7,759 bases of DNA from the NCBI GenBank assembly GCA_937948705.1, contig CALECF010000115.1, forward strand, positions 1-7,759. Direction: 5' to 3'. The stretch comes from an uncultured Anaerosolibacter sp. (GTDB lineage Bacteria; Bacillota_A; Clostridia; Peptostreptococcales; Thermotaleaceae). Below, piece by piece: positions 1-5,443 of this stretch. Both the position numbers and the translations under genes were made by a program. Positions within the stretch are counted from its first letter, which is position 1. Each line of letters starts with the position of its first letter. The notes beneath the pieces are model-generated. The model saw only the letters and a list, made by a program, of their open reading frames with translations. It was not told the origin of the DNA and searched no databases.

Positions 1-98
1 CCACCCCATAACATCAAGGTGCTCATTAATGCGCCAATCAAAAACACAATGACAAACATTGCTTCTCCAAAACTAATCTTTCTTGGTGTTTTTTCCAT
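1..98 (-). CDS. N-terminal fragment of membrane transporter, possibly NhaC-type Na+/H+ antiporter
   Basis: The gene runs off the left edge of the window, so only 32 codons are visible. The translation begins MEKTPRKISFGEAMF and continues into a hydrophobic stretch (about residues 13-31) that looks like a first transmembrane helix. A short basic N-terminus followed by a helix of this kind resembles the start of NhaC-family Na+/H+ antiporters, but 32 residues cannot prove the family. The start at 98 is chosen because a GGGGAGGA ribosome binding site (113..106) lies 7 bases upstream. Another ATG at 102 is in a different frame and only 3 bases from that site. The gene is transcribed divergently from the lysine operon and has its own promoter at 160-189. 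Confidence 0.5.
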   Translation of the reverse strand, partial: MEKTPRKISFGEAMFVIVFLIGALMSTLMLWG

Positions 99-159
99 AC
101 ATGAATCCTCCCCTTAACATATATTTAAAAATTTAGAAAAATGAAATAGTACTTTGTCT

Positions 160-189
160 AGTATATCATGAAAACGATATCATGTGCAA
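160..189 (-). promoter_or_regulatory. Sigma-A type promoter for the leftward transporter gene
   Basis: Read on the minus strand, a -35 element TTGCAC (189..184) is followed after 18 bases by a -10 element TATACT (165..160), about 60 bases before the ATG at 98. The octamer ATATCATG occurs twice as a direct repeat (163-170 and 177-184) within the -10/spacer region, 14 bp apart start to start. It could be an operator, but this is speculation. Confidence 0.6.
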
Positions 190-220
190 CTGTACAAGGA
201 AGTTATCCCTATGAATATGA

Positions 221-257
221 CGAAAAATAGCGAAAAATAGGGAAAAAATAAGGAAAA
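221..257. repeat. Short tandem repeat with phased A-tracts (probable bent DNA)
   Basis: The 10-base unit CGAAAAATAG occurs twice in tandem (221-230, 231-240) and is followed by two degenerate copies (241-250, 251-260). A-tracts therefore sit at 223-227, 233-237, 243-248 and 254-257, spaced about one helical turn apart, which is the known arrangement for intrinsic curvature. The repeat lies between the divergent promoters at 160-189 and 398-426. No open reading frame or RNA gene is apparent between 190 and 397; otherwise that stretch holds only a short (TATG)n run around 313-336. Confidence 0.55.
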
Positions 258-397
258 CTACCTAGGTAAAGACAAAGAAGGCTGATAAAACCCATAATAA
301 TATTGTACTATTCATATGTATGTATGTATATGCATAAATGCTGGAAACTTTATAGTAATTCCCTCATTTTAGGATAAAAATTATCTTAAAAAGAATA

Positions 398-426
398 TTG
401 ACACAATTTTTCACTTGTGTTAAGAT
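398..426 (+). promoter_or_regulatory. Sigma-A promoter of the lysine operon
   Basis: A perfect -35 hexamer TTGACA (398-403) is separated by 17 bases from TAAGAT (421-426), a close match to the -10 consensus. Transcription should start around 433, about 20 bases before the riboswitch. A 6-bp inverted repeat, ACACAA (401-406) and TTGTGT (415-420), lies between and partly over the promoter elements. No other promoter is evident between here and lysC, so lysA and lysC are likely read as one transcript. Confidence 0.85.
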
Positions 427-455
427 ACATAGAAATAAATAAATATACCTAAGAA

Positions 456-646
456 TTGTGTCTTAGAGGTTGCGATGTATAAAGAGTATCATGGAGGAGA
501 TAAAGGGAATCCTTGAGTCCATGGGAAAGGTATCATCGCCGAAGCCCGTAGGTTTACCTAAACCTAAGGGGCTGGGGCTATATTGAATAAATATAGCACT
601 GTCGCTGATAGATAACCCAGTTTATCAGTGATGCGCTACTTCACAA
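456..646 (+). promoter_or_regulatory. Lysine riboswitch (L box) aptamer
   Basis: The region matches the L-box core and its five-helix plan. The conserved junction segments AGAGGTTGCGATG (465-477), GCCGAAG (538-544), GCTGGGG (571-577) and ACTGTC (598-603) are all present in order. Helices visible by complementarity are: P1 456-460/642-646 with 464-466/636-638; P2 473-477/534-538, continued by CATGGA 490-495 / TCCATG 518-523; P3 544-547/569-572 with 549-556/559-566; P4 577-584/590-597; and P5 605-610/623-628. L boxes bind lysine and repress lysine biosynthesis or transport genes. The downstream lysA and lysC genes agree with this, and the terminator at 680-725 supplies the off state. Confidence 0.95.
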
Positions 647-679
647 GGGGTGAAAGTGTTATATTCTGCTGGAATCAAG

Positions 680-725
680 ACAGTCAGGAGTATCTCTTTT
701 ACTCTTTGACTGTTTTTTTGTTTTT
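680..725 (+). terminator. Intrinsic terminator (attenuator) controlled by the lysine riboswitch
   Basis: A 13-bp stem pairs 680-692 with 700-713 (one bulged T at 706 and one G-U pair) around a 7-base loop. It is followed by seven T residues (713-719) and five more (721-725). It lies between the aptamer and lysA. The 5' strand segment GGAGTA (687-692) can instead pair with TACTTC (637-642) in the 3' strand of P1. This offers a simple antiterminator when lysine is absent: bound lysine would lock P1 and free the terminator. Confidence 0.88.
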
Positions 726-776
726 GGAAAAATGAGGGTGTAGGATCATGGATTAGGCAAAAGAGGAGGCAGAAGG

Positions 777-2078
777 ATGAAGTTGTTTGGAACGATGAAG
801 ATAAACGAGATGGATACGTTAGAAATAGGTGGTTGTAGTACCACGGATTTGGGAGAGGCGTATGGTACGCCCCTGTATGTAATGGACGAAGCATTGATCA
901 GAGAAAATTGTAGGAAGTATAAGAATGCATTTGCAAAAAATGGTATAGATACCCAGGTTATTTATGCATCAAAGGCGTTTTTAAACATGGCAATGTGTAC
1001 TTTAATCCAAGAAGAGGGATTAGGATTAGATGTTGTTTCCGGCGGTGAGTTATACACTGCTATGAAGGCGGGTTTTCCCATGGATCACGTTTACTTCCAT
1101 GGAAATAATAAAACAGAGGAGGAACTGGGGATAGCATTGCAATATGGGGTAGGTACGATCATTGTGGATAATCCCTATGAACTTCAATTGCTTGAAGAAC
1201 TTTCTAAAGAAAAGAAGCAAAAGATGAATATCTTATTTCGAGTCAACCCTGGTATAGAAGCTCATACCCATGCATTTATTCAGACAGCCCATCACGACTC
1301 AAAGTTTGGAGAATCTATATATAGTAGTAAGATCTATGATATGTTGAAATTTGCCTTGACGTCTGAATATTTGCAAATGCAAGGATTTCATTGTCATATT
1401 GGGTCCCAAATATTTGATGAGAAGTCTTTCCATGGAGCTGCGAAAGTCATGATTGCCTTTTTACAGCAAGTAAAAGAGGCGACTGGATATGAGTCAAAGG
1501 TACTTAATATCGGAGGGGGATTTGGAATTTACTATGTCAATGGAGATGAACCAGTAGATGTAGAAACATGTCTGTCAACGATGCTGGAAGTAATTTTATC
1601 TGATTGTGGGGAAGCTGGAATCAAAGTGCCTAAGGTGATGATTGAACCAGGAAGGGCTATTGTAGGAAATGCAGGCTGTACCCTCTATAAGGTGGGGGCT
1701 GTTAAAGAAACCTATGGGGGAAAAAAGTATGTATTTATCAATGGGGGAATGACAGATAACCCTAGAACGGCTCTATATGATGCCATTTATGAAGGCGCCA
1801 TAGCCAACAAAATGAAAAGTATTGATAAAGAAAAGGTGACTGTTGCAGGGAAATGCTGTGAGTCCGGGGATATCTTGATTCATGATATTGAATTGCCTAA
1901 GATACATCCAGGGGACATTTTGTGTGTTGCAAGTACCGGTGCATATAACTATACTATGGCCAGTAACTACAATAGGATTCCGAAGCCAGCCGTGGTTATG
2001 GTAAAGGATGGGAAGGCAAAATTAATCGTCAAAAGGGAAACCTATGACGATGTGATAAGAAATGATGTAGCTTATTAA
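777..2078 (+). CDS. lysA: Diaminopimelate decarboxylase
   Basis: This PLP enzyme (fold type III) removes CO2 from meso-2,6-diaminopimelate to give L-lysine, the last step of the pathway, in the cytoplasm. The 433 residues are near the usual family length. Visible motifs are YASKAFLN with the PLP-binding Lys66, HCHIGSQ at 205-211, the glycine-rich phosphate-binding NIGGGFG at 244-250, EPGR at 290-293, CCESGD at 360-365 (the active-site Cys/Glu that comes from the partner subunit) and TGAYNYTMASNYNR at 387-400. The N-terminal barrel and C-terminal beta domain are both complete. The ATG at 777 is supported by GAGGAGG (763-769) with 7-base spacing; other Met codons at residues 7 and 12 lack such a site. 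It is the first gene after the lysine riboswitch and lies 14 bases before lysC. Confidence 0.96.
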   Translation: MKLFGTMKINEMDTLEIGGCSTTDLGEAYGTPLYVMDEALIRENCRKYKNAFAKNGIDTQVIYASKAFLNMAMCTLIQEEGLGLDVVSGGELYTAMKAGFPMDHVYFHGNNKTEEELGIALQYGVGTIIVDNPYELQLLEELSKEKKQKMNILFRVNPGIEAHTHAFIQTAHHDSKFGESIYSSKIYDMLKFALTSEYLQMQGFHCHIGSQIFDEKSFHGAAKVMIAFLQQVKEATGYESKVLNIGGGFGIYYVNGDEPVDVETCLSTMLEVILSDCGEAGIKVPKVMIEPGRAIVGNAGCTLYKVGAVKETYGGKKYVFINGGMTDNPRTALYDAIYEGAIANKMKSIDKEKVTVAGKCCESGDILIHDIELPKIHPGDILCVASTGAYNYTMASNYNRIPKPAVVMVKDGKAKLIVKRETYDDVIRNDVAY

Positions 2079-2092
2079 AGGAGGATGAGGAA

Positions 2093-3298
2093 ATGGCGAT
2101 CGTTGTACAAAAATACGGGGGAACATCTGTAGGTACTATTGAAAGAATTAGGAACGTGGCAAAACGTCTGATTGCTAGAAAAGATAAAGGTGATGGCGTT
2201 GTGGTGGTGGTTTCTGCCATGGGAAAAACGACGGACATGTTGATCAACATGGCAAAGGAACTGTCTGATGCACCTAGCAGAAGGGAACTGGATATGCTGA
2301 TGTCAACAGGGGAACAAGTGTCTATTTCCTTATTATCCATCGCATTGAATGAAATGGGTTATGAATCCATTTCTCTTACAGGTTTTCAGGCTGGTATCAT
2401 GACAGAGGGTTTTCATACCAAAGCGAGAATTCAAGATATTGAGACGGATAGAGTAAAACAATATTTGTCAGAGGGAAAGATTGTAGTCGTAGCTGGATTT
2501 CAAGGAATGAATGAGAACGGCGATATCACAACCTTAGGAAGAGGTGGTTCTGATACCACGGCGGTGGCACTGGCGGCAAAGCTGGAATGTGCTTGCGAGA
2601 TTTATACAGATGTGGATGGTATTTATACTGTAGATCCAAGGCTGTTTCCAACGGCTAGAAAGCTAGATGTCATTAGTTATGAGGAAATGATGGAAATGGC
2701 AAGTCTGGGTGCTGGGGTCATGGAGACTAGGTCTGTAGAAATAGGGCAAAAATATAATGTACCCATATATGTAGCCTTGAGCAACGAAGATTGGCCAGGA
2801 ACTTATATAAAGGAGTATGATGTGACGATGGAAAGTAAAGCGATTACAGGGTTATCGGTCAGTGATAAGGATTTAATGGTAACAATTAATCATGTACCCT
2901 ATCAGGTGAAAAATATATCTAATATTTTTCAAGAACTAGCAAAAATGGACGTAAACATTGATATGATTAGTCAGACTGCACCTTCCCATGGGCAGGTAAA
3001 TGTATCCTTTACAGCACCTAAGAATGATGAGGATATTATCCAAGGAATTATGGATCAGATTTTAAAAGAATTTTCCGGCGTAGAGGTAGAGATTGAGAAG
3101 GATATTACAAAGCTTTCTGTTGTTGGAATTGGAATGAGAAGTCAGTCTGGTGTTGCGGCTAAGATGTTTAAAATTTTTGCAGATAACGATATTGCTTTTA
3201 AGCAAGTCACTACTTCGGAAATTAGGATTTCTTATGTTATTGATACAGAGGATAAGCAAAGAGCTATTGAAATTGTAGCTAGAGAATTTAATCTATAA
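2093..3298 (+). CDS. lysC: Aspartate kinase, probably lysine-responsive alpha/beta type
   Basis: The enzyme phosphorylates L-aspartate to 4-aspartyl phosphate, the committed step to lysine, threonine and methionine. The 401-residue protein shows the kinase signature KYGGTSV at 7-13, VSAMGK at 40-45, STGEQ at 71-75, GFQG at 135-138, TTLGRGGSDTTA at 147-158 and YTDVDGIYTVDPR at 171-183. Two ACT regulatory domains follow from about 250 to the end, so it is monofunctional with no homoserine dehydrogenase domain. An AAAGGAGG site (2077-2084) overlaps the lysA stop codon, 8 bases before the ATG. Co-transcription with lysA behind a lysine riboswitch argues for the lysine-regulated isozyme, although the effector that binds the ACT domains cannot be read from sequence. 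An internal start near codon 246 probably yields a separate beta subunit. The last four codons and the stop lie inside the hairpin at 3285-3348. Confidence 0.95.
   Translation: MAIVVQKYGGTSVGTIERIRNVAKRLIARKDKGDGVVVVVSAMGKTTDMLINMAKELSDAPSRRELDMLMSTGEQVSISLLSIALNEMGYESISLTGFQAGIMTEGFHTKARIQDIETDRVKQYLSEGKIVVVAGFQGMNENGDITTLGRGGSDTTAVALAAKLECACEIYTDVDGIYTVDPRLFPTARKLDVISYEEMMEMASLGAGVMETRSVEIGQKYNVPIYVALSNEDWPGTYIKEYDVTMESKAITGLSVSDKDLMVTINHVPYQVKNISNIFQELAKMDVNIDMISQTAPSHGQVNVSFTAPKNDEDIIQGIMDQILKEFSGVEVEIEKDITKLSVVGIGMRSQSGVAAKMFKIFADNDIAFKQVTTSEIRISYVIDTEDKQRAIEIVAREFNL
2809..2830 (+). promoter_or_regulatory. Internal ribosome binding site and start for the lysC beta subunit
   Basis: Inside lysC, AAAGGAG (2809-2815) is followed by in-frame GTG at 2822 (6-base spacing, codon 244) and ATG at 2828 (12-base spacing, codon 246). 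Translation from here would give about 156-158 residues that contain only the two ACT domains. Bacillus subtilis aspartokinase II is known to make its beta subunit from an in-phase internal start at the equivalent place, close to codon 246. The match in position and the strong site make a real internal start likely. Which codon is used is unclear. Confidence 0.65.
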
Positions 3299-3348
3299 AA
3301 TAGAAATCCCAACCTTGCGGTTGGGATTTCTATTTTATAGATTAAATT
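3285..3348. terminator. Terminator of the lysA-lysC operon within a 30-bp perfect inverted repeat
   Basis: Bases 3285-3314 are perfectly complementary to 3319-3348 around a TTGC loop. The GC-richer top (ATCCCAACC / GGTTGGGAT) followed by T-rich sequence in the descending arm acts like an intrinsic terminator, and the symmetry makes it usable in both directions. The left arm takes in the last codons and stop of lysC. On the right it lies 11 bases past the stop of the possible minus-strand micro-ORF at 3458..3360. Confidence 0.8.
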
Positions 3349-3359
3349 GAATAGAGTAT

Positions 3360-3458
3360 TCAACGCCATTTTAAATGATCTTTATGATGAAGACAGCCAA
3401 GACATAGGGCTAGGATAAATAGCACAGGTTCATTAGAAAAATAAATTTTACTGGTCAA
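3360..3458 (-). CDS. Possible 32-residue membrane micro-protein
   Basis: This minus-strand reading frame is short but has a strong GGAGGTGG site (3471..3464). The GGAGG core lies 8 bases before a TTG codon at 3458. The product begins (M)TSKIYFSNEPVLF, carries one hydrophobic segment with two cysteines (PVLFILALCLGCL) and ends in a basic, His-rich tail, HHKDHLKWR. An upstream in-frame ATG at 3476 would give 38 residues but overlaps the binding site and has no good site of its own. The bidirectional hairpin at 3285-3348 would terminate it. I do not recognise a family, and the frame is short enough to be chance. It is the only coding candidate in the gap between lysC and the gene at 3606. Confidence 0.35.
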   Translation of the reverse strand: MTSKIYFSNEPVLFILALCLGCLHHKDHLKWR

Positions 3459-3605
3459 ATTTACCACCTCCACCATATTCTTATTCCAAGGATGGACAAA
3501 TATGATAGATTATATACAGGGAATAAAATTACAGAGCTTAAATGACAGGAAATATGGGCATCTGGATAGAATAGTTAAGTAAAGACTTTAGGGAGGTAGA
3601 AAAGA

Positions 3606-3929
3606 ATGCCATTGCTTAGACATCTAGGGATTCCGCTGTTGAAAGGGATCATATATGCCATCATATTTGCCATCATCGGTTCGATTTTTTCATTGGTCAA
3701 GTCGTGGCCCATATTAAAGGGGGCATATATCTTTGTTCTTGTGGGGGGAGTCATTACTATGATTGTATCCGTAGCGTTACTCATAGGCACACCCAAAATG
3801 CGAATGGATATGATTCGTGAAGGAGATCCCCTTAAAAATCCTCACCGTGGCGCCGAGGGAATTGCACCTGCCCTCATGGGGATTACCATGATTATTATAG
3901 GATTTTGGATAGAAGCTATGATGCATTAA
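3606..3929 (+). CDS. Small integral membrane protein of unknown function
   Basis: The 107-residue product has three predicted membrane helices at about residues 9-31, 38-61 and 85-105. A charged loop between the second and third (about 62-84) contains TPKMRMDMIREGDPLKNPHR. It has no signal peptidase site and no cysteines. A GGGAGGT site (3591-3597) lies 8 bases before the ATG, so the start is well supported. I do not recognise the family. It stands alone on the plus strand between the lysine operon terminator and the convergent peroxiredoxin gene. Its TAA overlaps the poly-A/T run that serves the terminator of that neighbour. No terminator pointing in its own direction is obvious, and no convincing promoter was found upstream. 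Confidence 0.8.
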   Translation: MPLLRHLGIPLLKGIIYAIIFAIIGSIFSLVKSWPILKGAYIFVLVGGVITMIVSVALLIGTPKMRMDMIREGDPLKNPHRGAEGIAPALMGITMIIIGFWIEAMMH

Positions 3930-3956
3930 AAAAAAGCAGAGAAAACCTTCTCTGCT
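3928..3956 (-). terminator. Intrinsic terminator of the peroxiredoxin gene
   Basis: The 9-bp perfect stem AGCAGAGAA (3935-3943) / TTCTCTGCT (3948-3956) encloses a 4-base loop. On the minus strand it is followed by eight T residues (3935..3928). The stem overlaps the TAG stop of the peroxiredoxin (3957..3955), and the T-run overlaps the stop codon of the convergent membrane-protein gene. No T-run follows on the plus strand, so it should work mainly leftward. Confidence 0.88.
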
Positions 3957-4458
3957 ACGTTAGTGTGGACATGCCTTCTTCCCAGTTGGCTGGGCATGCT
4001 TTTCCGGTTTGAAGAGCTTTTAATACGCGGATGAACTCCTTTACATTTCTTCCTACGGAAAGGTTCTGAATCAGCTGATACTGAAGGTTGCCATCAGGGT
4101 CAATGATGAATACACCTCTTAAAGCAATCCCCCCTGCCTCATCGGCTAATACGCCATAGGTTTTAGAAAGGGATTTATCATAATCAGATAGCAGAGGGAA
4201 ATCTACTCCTCCAAGATGCTGAGCCCATGCGTGATGGGTTGGTACACTATCGGTATTGGCCCCCAATACCACGGTGTCTAACTGCTCAAAGTATTTGAGT
4301 GTCTTGTTAAACTCCGGTACTTCGGTGCCTCACACGGGTGTAAAGTCTAGGGGATAAAAAAACAAAAGAACCCATTTTCCTTTATAATCGGATAACGAAG
4401 TCTCTCCTTTTGTGCTAGGGATAGAGAACGCTGGTGCAGGATGTCCAATTTTTATCAC
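3955..4458 (-). CDS. Selenocysteine-containing 2-Cys peroxiredoxin (UGA read as Sec43)
   Basis: The protein reduces hydrogen peroxide or organic peroxides in the cytoplasm. Read through one TGA (4332..4330), the frame gives 167 residues covering a whole AhpC/TSA-type peroxiredoxin. It has an N-terminal IGHPAPAF, the active site [12 protein letters not shown] with the TGA exactly at the peroxidatic position (Thr40, Sec43), the conserved Arg114 in [11 protein letters not shown], and a resolving Cys155 in the C-terminal KACPANW motif. Cys155 is the only cysteine, so a Sec43-Cys155 bridge is expected. The GTG start at 4458 follows AGGAGGTG (4471..4464). The ATG two bases upstream runs straight into TGA and is out of frame. 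Selenocysteine peroxiredoxins are known in anaerobes such as Eubacterium acidaminophilum. The alternative, a nonsense mutation, is less likely because the frame is otherwise intact on both sides and only this codon is affected. Ordinary gene callers would report only the part after the TGA. Confidence 0.85.
4289..4323 (-). promoter_or_regulatory. Candidate bacterial SECIS hairpin after the UGA
   Basis: In the mRNA, bases 7-12 after the UGA pair with 37-42 (one G-U pair), and GAGU at 16-19 pairs with ACUC at 30-33. A 3x3 internal loop separates the two helices and the apical loop is 10 bases (20-29). The apical loop falls within the 16-37 base distance reported for bacterial SECIS elements. 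A competing hairpin, CTCAAA/TTTGAG with a 3-base loop (4299..4285), overlaps it. Bacterial SECIS elements are poorly conserved, so this remains a candidate. Confidence 0.4.
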
Positions 4459-4524
4459 ATAAACACCTCCTATATTGATTTCCTTTAGAGTGTTACCGAT
4501 AGATAAAAAATATATTCAGATGGA

Positions 4525-4530
4525 TATAAT
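4525..4530 (+). promoter_or_regulatory. Possible -10 element upstream of crt
   Basis: A perfect TATAAT lies about 130 bases before the crt start, but only weak -35 candidates (around 4501-4507) sit at the right distance. The leader downstream contains an isolated AGGAGGA (4584-4590) followed by a four-codon frame starting with TTG at 4595, then a six-codon frame starting with ATG at 4618. Neither is in frame with a larger gene. No convincing promoter for the leftward peroxiredoxin was found in the same gap. Confidence 0.3.
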
Positions 4531-4660
4531 AAAAGGAAAGTTTTTCAAAATATATGAAGCTATGGTTAAATTTTATAAAGAATAGGAGGAATTTTTGTTC
4601 AAAGGTTGAAAGGTAACATGGTATATTTTGATCATTGATCTATTGAGATGAGGTGTGATA

Positions 4661-5443
4661 TTGAGGGAAAGAAAAACAATCAAACTATCGAAGGTTGAGA
4701 GGGTGGCAATCGTTCACTTTAATCGACCGGAAGCTTTAAATGCTTTGAACTCAGAGACTCTGATTGAATTGGATGGAGTCATCGAGGAAATCGCTATAGA
4801 TCCAGAAATAGATGTTATGATCCTTACTGGTGAAGGGAAAGCCTATGTAGCTGGAGCAGATATCGCAGAAATGCAAAGGCTTACAGCTGAAGAAGGAAGA
4901 AAATTTGGGATATTGGGTCAAAAGGTCTTTAGAAAACTGGAATTGATGGAAAAGCCTACGATTGCGGCGATTAATGGTTTTGCCCTTGGTGGAGGATGTG
5001 AATTGGCTATGAGCTGCGATATCCGCCTTGCCAGCGACAAGGCAAAGTTCGGTCAACCAGAGGTTGGGTTAGGAATAACCCCAGGTTTTTCTGGAACCCA
5101 GAGGCTTACTAGGATCATTGGCATGAGTAGAGCAAAAGAATGGATCTTCACAGGAGATGTCTATGATGCCAGTGAAGCTGAGCGGGTAGGCCTTGTAAGT
5201 AGAGTAACTCCCCATGAAGCGTTAATGGAAGAGGCGTTGAAAATGGCTGGTAAAATTGGCTCTAGGGCGCCATTGGCTGTGAAATATGCCAAAATTGCTA
5301 TCAATAGGGGTTCTGAGGTAGATATGGATACCGCGGTACAAATCGAAGCTGATTTATTTGGTCTATGCTTTGCGACCCATGATCAAAAAGAGGGTATGAC
5401 AGCATTCCTAGAAAAAAGAAAACCAAATTTCCAAGGTAAATAA
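4661..5443 (+). CDS. crt: 3-hydroxybutyryl-CoA dehydratase (crotonase, enoyl-CoA hydratase family)
   Basis: It interconverts 3-hydroxybutyryl-CoA and crotonyl-CoA, a step of butyrate formation and of some amino-acid fermentations, in the cytoplasm. Crotonase features are complete. Numbered from the upstream GTG at 4655, these are NRPEALNALN at 23-32, the oxyanion-hole segment AYVAGADI at 63-70, GGGCELAMSCD with Glu116, and FGQPEVGLGITPGFSGTQRL with Glu136; the two glutamates are the catalytic pair. The C-terminal region ending KRKPNFQGK is also typical. The start is uncertain. TTG at 4661 has GAGGTG (4650-4655) five bases upstream and gives 260 residues. GTG at 4655 gives 262 but overlaps that site. 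hbd follows after about 150 bases, which supports a short-chain CoA role, although substrate range cannot be fixed from sequence alone. Confidence 0.9.
   Translation: MRERKTIKLSKVERVAIVHFNRPEALNALNSETLIELDGVIEEIAIDPEIDVMILTGEGKAYVAGADIAEMQRLTAEEGRKFGILGQKVFRKLELMEKPTIAAINGFALGGGCELAMSCDIRLASDKAKFGQPEVGLGITPGFSGTQRLTRIIGMSRAKEWIFTGDVYDASEAERVGLVSRVTPHEALMEEALKMAGKIGSRAPLAVKYAKIAINRGSEVDMDTAVQIEADLFGLCFATHDQKEGMTAFLEKRKPNFQGK

Noticed and set aside
221..260. CRISPR-like short repeats
   Set aside because: The units are 10 bases long and directly adjacent, with no spacers; they are better described as phased A-tracts.
625..894. 89-residue minus-strand frame over the attenuator and lysA start
   Set aside because: It is antisense to the riboswitch, terminator and lysA, has low-complexity composition and no recognisable motif.
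2029..2340. 103-residue minus-strand frame over the lysA/lysC junction
   Set aside because: It lies antisense to clearly conserved coding sequence and its serine/threonine-rich translation is typical of a shadow frame.
3955..4272. A shorter 105-residue peroxiredoxin frame starting with GTG at 4272
   Set aside because: It begins in the middle of the thioredoxin fold with no ribosome binding site. The same frame continues upstream through the TGA into a complete N-terminus with a good site at 4471..4464.
3955..4458. Peroxiredoxin as a pseudogene with a nonsense mutation
   Set aside because: The only stop is at the catalytic cysteine codon, it is TGA rather than TAA or TAG, and every other family motif is intact. 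Selenocysteine explains this better, although genome-wide Sec genes were not seen here.
4751..5056. 101-residue minus-strand frame inside crt
   Set aside because: It is antisense to conserved crotonase motifs, with no ribosome binding site or family resemblance.
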